Below, in pieces: positions 25,196-33,975 of a DNA stretch of 64,000 nucleotides. Origin of the DNA: Stenotrophomonas nitritireducens (lineage in GTDB: Bacteria; Pseudomonadota; Gammaproteobacteria; Xanthomonadales; Xanthomonadaceae); contig NZ_CP016756.1 of assembly GCF_001700965.1 (NCBI RefSeq), forward strand, positions 3,214,501-3,278,500. The letters are read 5' to 3'. The notes under the pieces are model-generated. The model was not told where the DNA came from and did not search any database. It saw only the letters and a program-made list of their open reading frames with translations. Numbering within the stretch: the stretch's first letter is position 1; each line of letters begins with the position of its first letter. Both the position numbers and the translations under genes were made by a program.

Positions 25196-25918
25196 TCAGC
25201 CCGGAATGAAGGGAAAAACCAGCTTCAGCAAGCCTTTCAGGCCGCCTTCGGCGGTGGAGCTGATGGCCTTTGCGCCCAGGCTGTTGAGCGCACGGCGCAG
25301 ATCGTCCCAACGCAGTTGGGTGACATCCTTCTTCAACAGATCGGCGACTTCCTCCGAGGCCGGTGCGAGTTTCTTCAGCGCATCCAGCGTGGCCTGCGGA
25401 TCGGGCTGAAGGTAGTTCCAGCGTTCGGCGATCTTGAGCAGGGTATCGAAGCGCACCGCCACTACTTCACGGTTGCGCTCGTACACCGGAATGGCCCCGA
25501 CATCGAGAATGGCCTGTTCGAAGCGCTGCGCATCATCCGGGTGTTCGATGCGGATGGCGAGGAAGCCTTCCTTGCGGCTGCGCTCGGTGACATGTTTGGA
25601 CCCGGAGCGCAGGTTGGCTTCGGTCAGCACCGCGGCGACGATGCGCTGCAGGGCGGCATCGCCTTCTTCCGGAACCAGGGCGCGCCAGCGCGCATAGCCA
25701 TCGCGACGCAGGCCCTTGACCTTGGCCGGCGTGACCCGCAGTTGCAGCGCAACGGAGGCATTGGAGTCGCTGCGGTTGATGGCACCATCGCGTTCGATCA
25801 GCACGAAGATCAGCAGTTCCAGGTCGCGTTTGGTCAGCGACTGGAAACCCTGCATCAAGGTCAGGCGCAGGAACTCGTTGCCGAAGCTGGCCGGGTCTTT
25901 CAGTTCGATGGTGTGCAT
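25196..25918 (-). CDS. Unplaced protein with possible winged-helix N-terminal half
   Basis: Protein of 240 residues that I cannot assign to a family. It has no signal peptide or membrane helix. The first third (LTKRDLELLIFVLIERDG, then SVALQLRVTPAKVKGLRRDG) reads like a winged-helix or HTH segment: a helix, a short turn, and a second helix rich in Lys and Arg. The middle is mixed alpha/beta and the end is a hydrophobic GLLKLVFPFIPG. Base composition looks somewhat less GC-rich than the neighbours. It stands alone between an EF-hand gene and an SMP-30-like gene. A DNA-binding regulator or part of a small accessory system are both possible. Confidence 0.7.
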   Translation of the reverse strand: MHTIELKDPASFGNEFLRLTLMQGFQSLTKRDLELLIFVLIERDGAINRSDSNASVALQLRVTPAKVKGLRRDGYARWRALVPEEGDAALQRIVAAVLTEANLRSGSKHVTERSRKEGFLAIRIEHPDDAQRFEQAILDVGAIPVYERNREVVAVRFDTLLKIAERWNYLQPDPQATLDALKKLAPASEEVADLLKKDVTQLRWDDLRRALNSLGAKAISSTAEGGLKGLLKLVFPFIPG

Positions 25919-25979
25919 GGCTTTCCTCCCATGGCTACAGCATGCCTGATATGGATTGCAGCAGCTGAGACTGCAGGCT

Positions 25980-26978
25980 TCAGGGTTTGCCTGATGGCTG
26001 CAGCCCGTATTCACGACCGGGGCGATCCGCCTGGAAGGTCTCCACCGCGCCCCGGTCCTGCAGGGTGACGAAGACCTGGCGGCCATCATTGCCACCGAAG
26101 GCGAGGTTGCTGGGCTTGCGGCCTTTGAGCGGAACCTCGCGCAGCAGCGCGCCTTGCGGTGACACCACCGCAATCACCCCAGCGTCGTAGCGGGCGATGT
26201 AGAGGTTGCCATCGGCATCGCAGCGCATGCCGTCCATACCGTGCTCGTCGAAGCGGATCAGCAGACGCTTGTTGGCGAGGCTGCCGTCGTCGGTGCGGTC
26301 GTAGACCCAGACAGTGCGTTGCACGCTTTCGTTGACGTACACGCGCTTGCCGTCGGGGCTGACTTCGATGCCGTTGGTGGTACCCATCCCGGTTTCCAGC
26401 AGGTGCACCTTGCCGTCGCGGTCGATGCGCCATAACTGGCCTTCGTCGATCTTGGTCCAGTTCGGATCGCTGGCGTAGAGCGTGCCGTCCGGAGCCAGCG
26501 CGATGTCGTTGGGCTGATGCGCGTCCGGCAGGTGGGCGAACAAACTGACGGTGGTGCTGCCCGGCGCGACGCGCAGGATGTTGTGGCGTGCGTAGTCGGC
26601 GATATACATCGTGCCATCACGGCCAAAGCGGATGCCGTTGCCGATGCTGCCGTCGGGCAGGGTGAGGAACAGCGTTGCCTTGCCGTCTGCGTCGACGCGG
26701 CCGATGGTGCCGTCCTTGCCGATATTGACTACATATAGCGCACCGTCAGGACCGGTGGCCGGGCCTTCGATGCCGCTGGTGAAGATGCCATCGCTGACGT
26801 GGTCGCGGGCGATGAAGTCTTCGGCTGCAGTGGCGGCGCTGCTCAGGGTGATGAGCGTGGCGGCGGCGAGGCGGGCAAGGGTGATCTGGCGGGCGATGGC
26901 GGCAGCCTCCGTGTTGGTGGAAGCCGGAGTGTGCCAGAGGGTTGGGGTGGAGCGGAGTGTGGTTGCGTGGGCAACCAT
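25980..26978 (-). CDS. SMP-30/gluconolactonase-like beta-propeller protein
   Basis: Exported six-bladed propeller protein of 332 residues. Blade repeats are visible as EGPATGPDGALYVVNIGKDG, IRFGRDGTMYIADYARHNIL, DIALAPDGTLYASDPNW, GIEVSPDGKRVYVNESVQR and MRCDADGNLYIARYDAGVI, the pattern of SMP-30/gluconolactonase and NHL proteins; the acidic and Asn residues would hold a divalent metal. A hydrophobic stretch near residues 32-52 (LARLAAATLITLSSAATAAE) is the likely signal peptide, leaving an unusually long leader in front, so the true start may be internal. Likely a lactonase; substrate unknown. A heptanucleotide repeat lies shortly upstream. Confidence 0.8.
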   Translation of the reverse strand: MVAHATTLRSTPTLWHTPASTNTEAAAIARQITLARLAAATLITLSSAATAAEDFIARDHVSDGIFTSGIEGPATGPDGALYVVNIGKDGTIGRVDADGKATLFLTLPDGSIGNGIRFGRDGTMYIADYARHNILRVAPGSTTVSLFAHLPDAHQPNDIALAPDGTLYASDPNWTKIDEGQLWRIDRDGKVHLLETGMGTTNGIEVSPDGKRVYVNESVQRTVWVYDRTDDGSLANKRLLIRFDEHGMDGMRCDADGNLYIARYDAGVIAVVSPQGALLREVPLKGRKPSNLAFGGNDGRQVFVTLQDRGAVETFQADRPGREYGLQPSGKP

Positions 26979-27025
26979 GGCAGTGGCTTGTTGTTTCCAG
27001 GTGTTGCTGCGGCTTTTGCTTCGGC

Positions 27026-27078
27026 GTTGGCCGTTGGCCGTTGGCCGTTGGCTGTTGCCGTTGCCGTTGCTGTTGCTG
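27026..27078. repeat. Heptamer/hexamer tandem repeat upstream of the SMP-30-like gene
   Basis: GTTGGCC repeats at 27026, 27033 and 27040, then GTTGGCT at 27047, run into GTTGCC/GTTGCT hexamers up to about 27078. The tract begins 48 bases upstream of the start codon of the minus-strand SMP-30-like gene, so slippage could alter its promoter spacing. Confidence 0.7.
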
Positions 27079-27101
27079 TGGCTTTAGCTGTTGCTCTTGT
27101 C

Positions 27102-27260
27102 CCTTCTCCCGCAAGCGGGAGAAGGTGCCCGCAGGGCGGATGAGGGGGCTTTGGCTTTGCTGTTGTCACTGGCTCAAGGGGCCAAAGTCCAAGCAAAAGC
27201 TGAAAGCACGAGCAGGAGCTGCCCTCACCCCAACCCCTCTCCCGCTGAGCGGGAGAGGGG
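27102..27260. repeat. Two CTCTCCCGC-type palindromes
   Basis: CCTTCTCCCGC (27102-27112) pairs with GCGGGAGAAGG (27115-27125). A second, CCCCTCTCCCGCT (27234-27246), pairs with AGCGGGAGAGGGG (27248-27260). This family recurs at 28347, 42985 and 43085. Here it lies just past the rlmM stop codon, where it may end transcription or protect mRNA. Confidence 0.75.
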
Positions 27261-27266
27261 CTTCAA

Positions 27267-28322
27267 TCAAAAGCCCTTGGCTCTTGGGGTCACAAACACC
27301 GTGATTTCCTCACGGTCGTGATACAGCTGCTTGGCGCGGATGGTCAGCGGCTTGCCGGCCTTGTCGGCGAACAGGTCCAGGCACAGGCGGGTTTCATCCC
27401 AGCGCTTCTTCATCGGCAATTTCAGATTGAAGATGGCGTGCTTGCACCAGCCCTCGCGCAGCCAGGTGCCCATGCGCTCGGCAACGCGGCGTGGCTGTTC
27501 GACCATGTCGCAGACCATCCAGTCCAGGGGCGTTTCCGGCTGCCAATGGAAACCATCGGCACGCAGATGCTCGACCAGACCGGTATCCAGCACGTGCTGG
27601 CGCAACGGGCCGTTGTCGATGCTGCTGACACGCAGGTGTTGGCGGGTCAGTACCCACGTCCAGCCACCGGGTGCCGCGCCCAGATCGGCCGCGCGCATGC
27701 CCGGTACCACCAGTGCTTCACGCTCTTCAGGCGTAAGCAGGGTCATGAAGGCTTCTTCCAGCTTCAGGGCCGAACGCGAGGGCGCATCCGGCAGCAGCTT
27801 CAAGCGCGGGATACCGAGCAGCCAGGGCGCACTGTCGCGGGTGTCGGCCACGCAGACGAAGGCGTGCGTGCCATCCACAAACACCACATGCAGGCGCGGC
27901 AGCTTGCCGTTGGGCTTGTCGGTGAGCAGGCCGGCCTTGCGCAATGCCGGGCGCAGCGCATTGCCGAAGGCGCGGGCTAGCCCGGCCAGCGGCTTGCCGG
28001 CGTCCGAATCGGGGTGTTCCACCCACAGATCGCCAAAGCGCTGCTGGCCTTCCAGTGCGGCAAGGATCGGGGTGATGCGGTCGGTGGCATCGAGCTGCGG
28101 CAGCTCGGCCAATACCCGCAGCTTCTGGCGGGCGAAGATCAGCTCGCGCCAGGGCAGGCGTTGGTCCAATGCTTCGGCTTCATCGGTGACAAACACCACG
28201 TAGCCATCGTTGCGCTGGGTGCGGGCATAGCCGGCAATACCGGCCAGACCTGCACGTTCGTTGAGTTCGCCGGCCAGTTCCGGTTCAAAGCCTTGGCGGC
28301 AGTAGCAGAGCAGGCCGGTCAT
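27267..28322 (-). CDS. rlmM: 23S rRNA (C2498-2'-O)-methyltransferase RlmM
   Basis: RNA methyltransferase of 351 residues that 2'-O-methylates C2498 of 23S rRNA. The N-terminal half is a ferredoxin-like/THUMP module (MTGLLCYCRQGFEPELAGEL). The Rossmann domain has the SAM motif RAADLGAAPGGWTWVLTRQH, then WMVCDMVEQPRRVAERMGTW and FNLKLPMKKRWDE, which supply the K-D-K catalytic residues. The length matches the E. coli protein (366). It is a single gene flanked by palindromic repeats on both sides. Confidence 0.93.
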   Translation of the reverse strand: MTGLLCYCRQGFEPELAGELNERAGLAGIAGYARTQRNDGYVVFVTDEAEALDQRLPWRELIFARQKLRVLAELPQLDATDRITPILAALEGQQRFGDLWVEHPDSDAGKPLAGLARAFGNALRPALRKAGLLTDKPNGKLPRLHVVFVDGTHAFVCVADTRDSAPWLLGIPRLKLLPDAPSRSALKLEEAFMTLLTPEEREALVVPGMRAADLGAAPGGWTWVLTRQHLRVSSIDNGPLRQHVLDTGLVEHLRADGFHWQPETPLDWMVCDMVEQPRRVAERMGTWLREGWCKHAIFNLKLPMKKRWDETRLCLDLFADKAGKPLTIRAKQLYHDREEITVFVTPRAKGF

Positions 28323-28346
28323 GGAATTCCTTGGTGTATTGCGGGT

Positions 28347-28379
28347 GGGCTTGCTTCTCCCGGCGGGAGAAGCAAGCCC
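28347..28379. repeat. Perfect 15-base-arm palindrome
   Basis: GGGCTTGCTTCTCCC (28347-28361) and GGGAGAAGCAAGCCC (28365-28379) flank the loop GGC. It is a longer relative of the CTCTCCCGC palindromes and lies just upstream of the rlmM start. Confidence 0.75.
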
Positions 28380-28478
28380 GTAGGGGCGGATGAGGGTAGG
28401 TCAAGCTTGATAGCAGACAGCATGCGGCCTGCCGGACCCTCATCCCAAGCCCTCTCCCGGAGGGAGGGGCTTTGAGAA

Positions 28479-29039
28479 TCAGTAACGTGCGCCGTCGTTC
28501 TTGCCGTAGCTGTGCAGTACCGCGCGGGCGTCGTCGCGGTTGATGCCCTGCACGACCTCGATGCCGCGCTTGTTCAGTTCACCGGCCCAGTCTGCGGGCA
28601 GCGGGCCTTCGTCGAACGGGGTGAGTTCTTCCACGTCGGCGGCGCTGGCACCGATCAACAGACGGTCGATACCGGCCCAGACGGTGGCGCCGTAGCACTG
28701 GCAGCAGGGCTGCGAGGAGGTGGCCAGGGTGATCGGCGACAGCAACGCGTTCAGACGCGGCGTGTTGAGCTTCTGCTGGGCCAGCATATAGGCCATGTTC
28801 TCGGCGTGGGCCAAGGAGGTGGCATGCGGCACAACGCGGTTCACCGCAGCAGCAATCACCTTGTGATCCGGACCGAACACCACCGCGCCGAACGGGCCGC
28901 CGCTGGCGTGTTCCACGTTCAGGCGCGACAGCTCGATTGCCAGCGCTACCTTGTCCGCATCGCTGGTATAGGCACGGTCGGCATCGACGGCGTCGTGGAT
29001 CCAGACGGGGAGGGTGAGGTGAACCTGGGCGTGCAGCAT
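28479..29039 (-). CDS. Nucleoside deaminase, CDA superfamily
   Basis: Zinc deaminase of 186 residues. The catalytic pair is HAEN (His78, Glu80) and PCCQC (Cys112, Cys115), where one water is activated for deamination. GGPFGAVVFGPDHKVIAAAV is the typical first strand of guanine deaminase/TadA-like enzymes. It is longer than a cytidine deaminase monomer and has a distinct C-terminal part (FDEGPLPADWAGELNKRGIE), so guanine or a related purine is the more likely substrate than tRNA, but this is inference. The last residues (SYGKNDGARY) are not conserved in my memory of the family. It stands alone between repeats. Confidence 0.82.
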   Translation of the reverse strand: MLHAQVHLTLPVWIHDAVDADRAYTSDADKVALAIELSRLNVEHASGGPFGAVVFGPDHKVIAAAVNRVVPHATSLAHAENMAYMLAQQKLNTPRLNALLSPITLATSSQPCCQCYGATVWAGIDRLLIGASAADVEELTPFDEGPLPADWAGELNKRGIEVVQGINRDDARAVLHSYGKNDGARY

Positions 29040-29173
29040 GATGATGACCGGCGTTGTGGCAAAAAACGGCGGTCAGTTTAGCGGACTGGGGGGTTGGGGC
29101 GGGTTTGCTGGTGGGGGTTGTTCAGGTGGGGAAGCCTGAAACGCCGCTTGAGCGTGAGCGGAGGAGTGCTCAG

Positions 29174-29300
29174 CTCCTCCCCTTTGGCCTAGCCAAGGGG
29201 GAGGTTGGGAGGGGGTGGCTTTTGTCTGTGACTTTCAGGATTGCCTCGAAAAGCACCCCTCCCCAACCCTCCCCTTCGCTTCGCGAAAGGGAGGGGGCAA
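29174..29300. repeat. Degenerate palindromes of the CTCCCTTTGGC family
   Basis: CCTCCCCTTTGGCCTAGCCA followed by AGGGGGAGG (29176-29204) is an imperfect palindrome. A related CCCTCCCCTTCGCTTCGCGA then AAGGGAGGGG follows near 29270-29299. The family recurs at 59430 and 59606. The rest of the 29040-29304 interval is low-complexity G-rich sequence with no gene. Confidence 0.55.
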
Positions 29301-29304
29301 AGGC

Positions 29305-31581
29305 TTAAAACTCCGCACCTACCGTCATGAAGATCTGCCGTGGCGCGCTGGCGTGAATCGCGTAACGGGTGCCGTTGGGGTCGGTCGGGGCGAACGAGCT
29401 CAGCTGGCCGGCGTAGCGCTTGTTGCTCAGGTTGGTCACGTTCAAGGAGACCTTGACGTTCTGCAGTCCCAGCCCGGGGCCGAAGCTGTAGCCGCCGCCG
29501 GCATCGAAGGTGGTCACGCCGGGCACCGACTGGTCGTTGGTATAGGTGTAGTAGCGCTTGCCGGTGTACTTGCCGCGCAGGCTGGCAAACCACCCGTCGC
29601 GGTTCCAGCTCAGCTCGCTGGAGGCCATGCGTTGCGGCGTGTCGACGGTGATCTTGCCGGCGACCGGCACTACCGCGCCACCGGAGACATAGTCGTCCTC
29701 ATAGGTGGTCTTGTTCCACGACAGCGCGTTGTACCACTGCAGGCCATCCACTGGCTTGAAGATGAAGGTCAGCTCCGCGCCCTGGCTTTTCACCGAGCCG
29801 ACGTTGATGAAACGGGTGATGCATTCTGGGCGCGTGCCTACTTCAATGCTGGTGCAGGGATTGAGCGAGAGCAGGCGGTTGTCGAACTTCACATGGTAGG
29901 CCGCCAACGAGGCCTGGTACTTGTCACCGAAGCTGCGGAAGCCGGCCTCGAAGGTCTTGGATTTCTCCGGCTCCAATCCGGCACTGGCGGCAAAGGATTC
30001 CGGTGAGACCTGCAGCGGACCACCGCTGCCACCACCGACGAAGGCGGCGATGTTCTCGGCATAGGACGCAAACAGCTCGTTGTTGGCATTGAGCTTGAAG
30101 CCAACGCCGAGCTGCGGCAGCAGCGATTCCTTGGCGGTCAGCGTGCCCGAAGCGAGCTTTTGCTCGGTGCCGGGTTTGGCGGTGGCGCGCATGCGGGTGT
30201 TCGGGCTCTTGATGCCGACATCCACGGTCAGACGCTGGTCAAGGAAGCGCATGCGGTCCTGCACGTAGAACTGGCGGGTGCGGATATCGAAATCCTGGTC
30301 GAACAGGCGACGGTCCGGATTCTTCAGGTAGGTGTCGTCGAGGAAGGGGCCGTCGATGTAATAGAAGTTGCGTTCGACGTTGTGGTCGTTGTGCTCGAAC
30401 CACAGCCCGGCTTCCAGCTCATGGATGCCGACATTCCACGCCAGCGCCGCGGTGATGCCCTGGCGGTCGATGGTGTAATTGGTGCTGCGGATGGAGATCG
30501 GCAGCATGCGATCGGTGCCCGGATAGGACGGTTGGCCCGGCGCCCACCAATGGCCCTGGCCCCGGTTGTCGTGGTGATAGGCCAGCAGCTTCAGGTTGAG
30601 TTCGTCACCGAGATGCAGGTTGGCATCGAGCGAATACAGGTTGTCATCGCGCAGCGCACGGCTCTGGTAGTAGGCATCGTCGATGCTGTTGACGCCGCCG
30701 GAGAACGCGCAGCGGTCCGCATTGAAGGTGGCGGGGGCGCAATAGGCTGCCGCCACGGCGCGGTCCCAATCCGGCGCGTAGATGTTCCAGTCGTAGCCAA
30801 GCCCACGCTGCAGCATGCTCTTGGACAGATAGGCGTAGTTGGCCTGGCTGACACGCGAAGTGGCGACGAAGGCACCGAAGCGATGATCGCCCACGTTCCA
30901 TACCGCCTTTGCGTTGAACTGGCGCGTGGTCTGGTTCTGGTGGGGTGCGGCCCACATGTCGGCATCCTGGTGCACGCCGGACACATACGCCGAGAAGCCG
31001 TTGATGTCGCCGGTATCCACGCGCAGATAACCGCGGCGCTGGTTGTCATCGCCCACCGTTACGCTGGCGCGGCCGCCGAACACGCTGGACGGGTCCTGCG
31101 AAAAATACTGGATTGCCCCACCCAGGTTGCTGGTCGATGCCACACCCAGCGAGCCGATACCCTGCGACAGCTCGGCACCGCCCAGGTTCTCGGCGATGAT
31201 GGCGCGGGCAATGCTCAGACCGTTGTAGTTGCCATAGCTGTTGTCGCCCAGCGGGATGCCATCGAGCGTATAGCCAAGGCGGGTCTTGTCGAAACCGCGC
31301 AGGCTGATGGTCTGCGATTCTTCATTGGCGCCGAAGGCATCATTGGACTGCACCGAGACGCCGGGCAGGCGGTCAAGAATCTTCTGGCCGCTGCTGCCCG
31401 GCGGCAACACCTGCTTGTCGACCTCGCCGATGCGCTGCACCTGGCGGGTCTGGCCCTGGCCGATCACCGAGATGGTGTCCAGTGTGTGGGCGGTGTTTTC
31501 CGCGTTGGCATCTGCTTCGGCAAGGGCCTGGCTGCTGCAAAGGGCGAGGGTGATGGCGAAGCTGAGGCGTTGGACGTTCAT
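29305..31581 (-). CDS. TonB-dependent receptor
   Basis: Outer-membrane receptor of 758 residues with signal peptide ending at ALAE. The TonB box region reads LDTISVIGQG, the plug has KILDRLPGVSVQ, TISLRGFDKTRLGYTLDGIP and ELSQGIGSLGVASTSNLGG, and the barrel ends in the classic APRQIFMTVGAEF with terminal Phe. The family resembles iron-complex or citrate receptors of xanthomonads. It lies 252 bases downstream of the reductase of the porin/CitMHS operon on the same strand. I see no Fur box before it; a small CCGGCG-TGTG-CGCCGG hairpin (31605-31620) lies in the leader. Substrate unknown: citrate or ferric citrate would fit the neighbours. Confidence 0.9.
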   Translation of the reverse strand: MNVQRLSFAITLALCSSQALAEADANAENTAHTLDTISVIGQGQTRQVQRIGEVDKQVLPPGSSGQKILDRLPGVSVQSNDAFGANEESQTISLRGFDKTRLGYTLDGIPLGDNSYGNYNGLSIARAIIAENLGGAELSQGIGSLGVASTSNLGGAIQYFSQDPSSVFGGRASVTVGDDNQRRGYLRVDTGDINGFSAYVSGVHQDADMWAAPHQNQTTRQFNAKAVWNVGDHRFGAFVATSRVSQANYAYLSKSMLQRGLGYDWNIYAPDWDRAVAAAYCAPATFNADRCAFSGGVNSIDDAYYQSRALRDDNLYSLDANLHLGDELNLKLLAYHHDNRGQGHWWAPGQPSYPGTDRMLPISIRSTNYTIDRQGITAALAWNVGIHELEAGLWFEHNDHNVERNFYYIDGPFLDDTYLKNPDRRLFDQDFDIRTRQFYVQDRMRFLDQRLTVDVGIKSPNTRMRATAKPGTEQKLASGTLTAKESLLPQLGVGFKLNANNELFASYAENIAAFVGGGSGGPLQVSPESFAASAGLEPEKSKTFEAGFRSFGDKYQASLAAYHVKFDNRLLSLNPCTSIEVGTRPECITRFINVGSVKSQGAELTFIFKPVDGLQWYNALSWNKTTYEDDYVSGGAVVPVAGKITVDTPQRMASSELSWNRDGWFASLRGKYTGKRYYTYTNDQSVPGVTTFDAGGGYSFGPGLGLQNVKVSLNVTNLSNKRYAGQLSSFAPTDPNGTRYAIHASAPRQIFMTVGAEF

Positions 31582-31833
31582 TGGTTACCGGATCCATGGA
31601 AAGGCCGGCGTGTGCGCCGGTCCAGCAAGGGTGTCCGACGATTGTTAAAGCTAGTTTACGTAACGGCTTATCCACGGCGTTGTGCCGCATCGCGCTGACC
31701 TTGTCGTATTGAAAGCGCGACGCGGTCGAGTTTTCTGTCGTGTTGGCATCGTCAAGCTGCGGCTGCAGCGGGCCTGGAACAGCAAACGCCGCGACAAGCG
31801 CGGCGTCTGCTGTGACACCCGGCAATCGTGGTG

Positions 31834-32574
31834 TCAGCCCATGTACAAGCCGCCGTTGACCGGATAGTCGGCACCGGTGACATAGGCCGCATCGTCGCTG
31901 GCCAACCAGGCACACAAGGAAGCTACTTCCTCCGGCTTGCCGAGGCGACGGATCGGCACCGAGGCGGCCAGCCGGTCCAATACATCCGGCGGAAAGCTGC
32001 TGATCGCCTGGCTGGCGATATAGCCCGGCGAAATGGTGTTGACGGTGACGCCGCGCGCTGCAACCTCCGCAGCCAGGGCGCGGCTAAAGCCGTGCATTGC
32101 CGCTTTCGCGGTGGCGTAATTGACCTGGCCGATCTGGCCCTTCTGTGCGCTGACCGAGCCGATGTTGATGATGCGGCCCCAGTTCTGGCTGGTCATGCCA
32201 TCCACCACCTGCTTGCTCAGGTTGAACAAGGTGTTGAGGTTGGAGGCGATCACCGCGTTCCAGTCTTCACTGGTCATCTGCCGGAACAACATGTCGCGGC
32301 TGCCACCGGAGTTGTTGACCAGCACATCCACTTCGCCAACTTCCGCGCGCACCTTGGCAAATGCGGCGGCGGTGGAGTTCCAGTCGGCGGCGTTGCCTTC
32401 GGAGGTGATGAAATCGAAGCCGAGTTCGCGCTGTTCGCGGATCCAGTTGGCTTTGCGCGGTGAATCCGGCGCGCAACCGGCCACCACGGTGTGGCCGGCG
32501 CGGGCCAGGGTCTGGCAGATGGCAGTGCCTACACTGCCCATGCCACTGGTGACGTAAGCGATACGTAGCGTCAT
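31834..32574 (-). CDS. SDR oxidoreductase, acetoacetyl-CoA-reductase-like (PhaB type)
   Basis: NAD(P)-dependent short-chain reductase of 246 residues. It has the nucleotide motif YVTSGMGSVGTAICQTLARA, the NNSGGSRD strand in place of NNAG, the catalytic Ser in IINIGSVSAQKGQIGQ, and YATAK with the catalytic Tyr/Lys. The overall pattern, including LFNLSKQVVDGM and GYIASQAI, is that of PhaB acetoacetyl-CoA reductases. The ATG at 32574 follows GGAGAG and is preferred to one four codons upstream. It lies 30 bases after citMHS on the same strand. No polyhydroxybutyrate synthase is nearby, so a role in four-carbon acid metabolism is equally possible. Confidence 0.85.
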   Translation of the reverse strand: MTLRIAYVTSGMGSVGTAICQTLARAGHTVVAGCAPDSPRKANWIREQRELGFDFITSEGNAADWNSTAAAFAKVRAEVGEVDVLVNNSGGSRDMLFRQMTSEDWNAVIASNLNTLFNLSKQVVDGMTSQNWGRIINIGSVSAQKGQIGQVNYATAKAAMHGFSRALAAEVAARGVTVNTISPGYIASQAISSFPPDVLDRLAASVPIRRLGKPEEVASLCAWLASDDAAYVTGADYPVNGGLYMG

Positions 32575-32604
32575 GCTGCTCTCCAATGCGTCAGGTGGTG
32601 CCGC

Positions 32605-33936
32605 TTACGCGGCCAAGGGATACAGGGCGAACAGCAGGCTGCCAGCCATCAGAATCAGTGAAATCAGCACCGCCCACTTCAGGGTGAACTTCTGGTGGTC
32701 GGCAAAGTCGACCTTGGCCAGACCGACCAGCAGATAGGTCGAAGGCACCAGCGGACTCAACAGATGCACCGGCTGACCGGACAGCGAGGCGCGCGCCATT
32801 TCCACCGGAGTGATGCCGTAGTGGCCGGCGGCTTCGGACAGGATGGGCAGCACGCCGAAGTAGAAGGCGTCGTTGGACATGAAGAAGGTGAACGGCATCG
32901 ATGCCAAGGCGGTGATCACCGCCAGGTATGGGCCCCAGGCTTCCGGAATCACCGCCAGGAAACCACGCGACATCGCCTCGACCATCCCGGTGTTGGACAG
33001 GATGCCGGTGAAGATGCCGGCAGCGAAGATCAACGACACCACCGACAACACATTGCCGGCATGGTTGACCACGCGGCGGCGCTGTTCGGCCAGGTTCGGG
33101 TAGTTGATCACCAGCGCGATGGCGAAGCCGACCATGAACAGGATAGGCATCGGCAACAGGCCGATCACCAATGCCGCCATCAGCGCCAGCGTCAGCACCA
33201 GGTTGACCCACAGCAGCTTCGGACGCTTGGTGTCCTCGGCATCTTCCACCGTCGGCAGCGCGTCGCTGTCGTCGGAGACGCTCGCGTCCATCCACGAGCC
33301 GCCCTGCGGCAGGCTGACCACGCCCAGGCGACGGCGCTCCTTCATGCCCAGATACCAGGCCAGCGCGAGGATGCCGGCGCAGGCCAATACCATTGCTGGA
33401 ATCAGCGGCACGAAGACATCGGCCGGGTCCACATGCAAAGCGGTGGCCGCACGCGCGGTGGGGCCGCCCCAGGGGGTGAGGTTCATCACGCCGCCGGCGA
33501 GGATGGTCACGCAGGTCATGCTCAGCGCGTTCATGCCCAAGCGCCGATACAGCGGCAGCATCGCCGACACGGTGATCATGTAGGTGGTGGAACCATCGCC
33601 ATCGAGCGAGATCAGCATGGCCAGTACAGCCGTGCCCATCACGATCTTCAGCGGATCGCCCTTGACGATGCGCAGGATGGTGCGTACCAGCGGGTCGAAC
33701 AGGCCGGCGTCGATCATCACCCCGAAGTAGAGGATGGCGAACATCAGCATCACGCCGGTGGGCGCGATCTTCTTGATGCCATCCAGCATCATTTCATCGA
33801 GGCCGGCACCGAAGCCGCCAATCAGGGCGAACACGATGGGCACGGTAATCAGGGCGACCAGCGGCGACAGTCGTTTGCTCATGATGAGATACATGAACGT
33901 CAGAACCATGCCGAAGCCGAGGATGGTCAGCATCAT
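32605..33936 (-). CDS. CitMHS family citrate transporter
   Basis: Inner-membrane symporter of 443 residues with about 12 helices. Family motifs include LMFAILYFGVMIDAGLFDPL, MLISLDGDGSTTYMITVSAM with its acidic pair, MNLTPWGGPTARAATALHVD, FFMSNDAFYFGVLPILSEAA and VHLLSPLVPSTYLLVGLAKV. CitMHS proteins take up citrate complexed with Mg, Ca or other divalent metals together with protons. A central cytoplasmic loop (about 200-235) is acidic and not conserved. The gene lies 39 bases behind the porin and 30 before the reductase, in one operon facing away from the TctDE-like regulators that probably control it. Confidence 0.9.
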   Translation of the reverse strand: MMLTILGFGMVLTFMYLIMSKRLSPLVALITVPIVFALIGGFGAGLDEMMLDGIKKIAPTGVMLMFAILYFGVMIDAGLFDPLVRTILRIVKGDPLKIVMGTAVLAMLISLDGDGSTTYMITVSAMLPLYRRLGMNALSMTCVTILAGGVMNLTPWGGPTARAATALHVDPADVFVPLIPAMVLACAGILALAWYLGMKERRRLGVVSLPQGGSWMDASVSDDSDALPTVEDAEDTKRPKLLWVNLVLTLALMAALVIGLLPMPILFMVGFAIALVINYPNLAEQRRRVVNHAGNVLSVVSLIFAAGIFTGILSNTGMVEAMSRGFLAVIPEAWGPYLAVITALASMPFTFFMSNDAFYFGVLPILSEAAGHYGITPVEMARASLSGQPVHLLSPLVPSTYLLVGLAKVDFADHQKFTLKWAVLISLILMAGSLLFALYPLAA

Positions 33937-33975
33937 CTGCAGACTCCTTGAAAATGAGGAACGGGGAAAAGGGGC

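Noticed and set aside
31582..31833. Fur box before the TonB receptor at 29.3-31.6 kb
   Set aside because: No stretch resembling GATAATGATAATCATTATC is present; only a TTACGTAA palindrome and a small hairpin.
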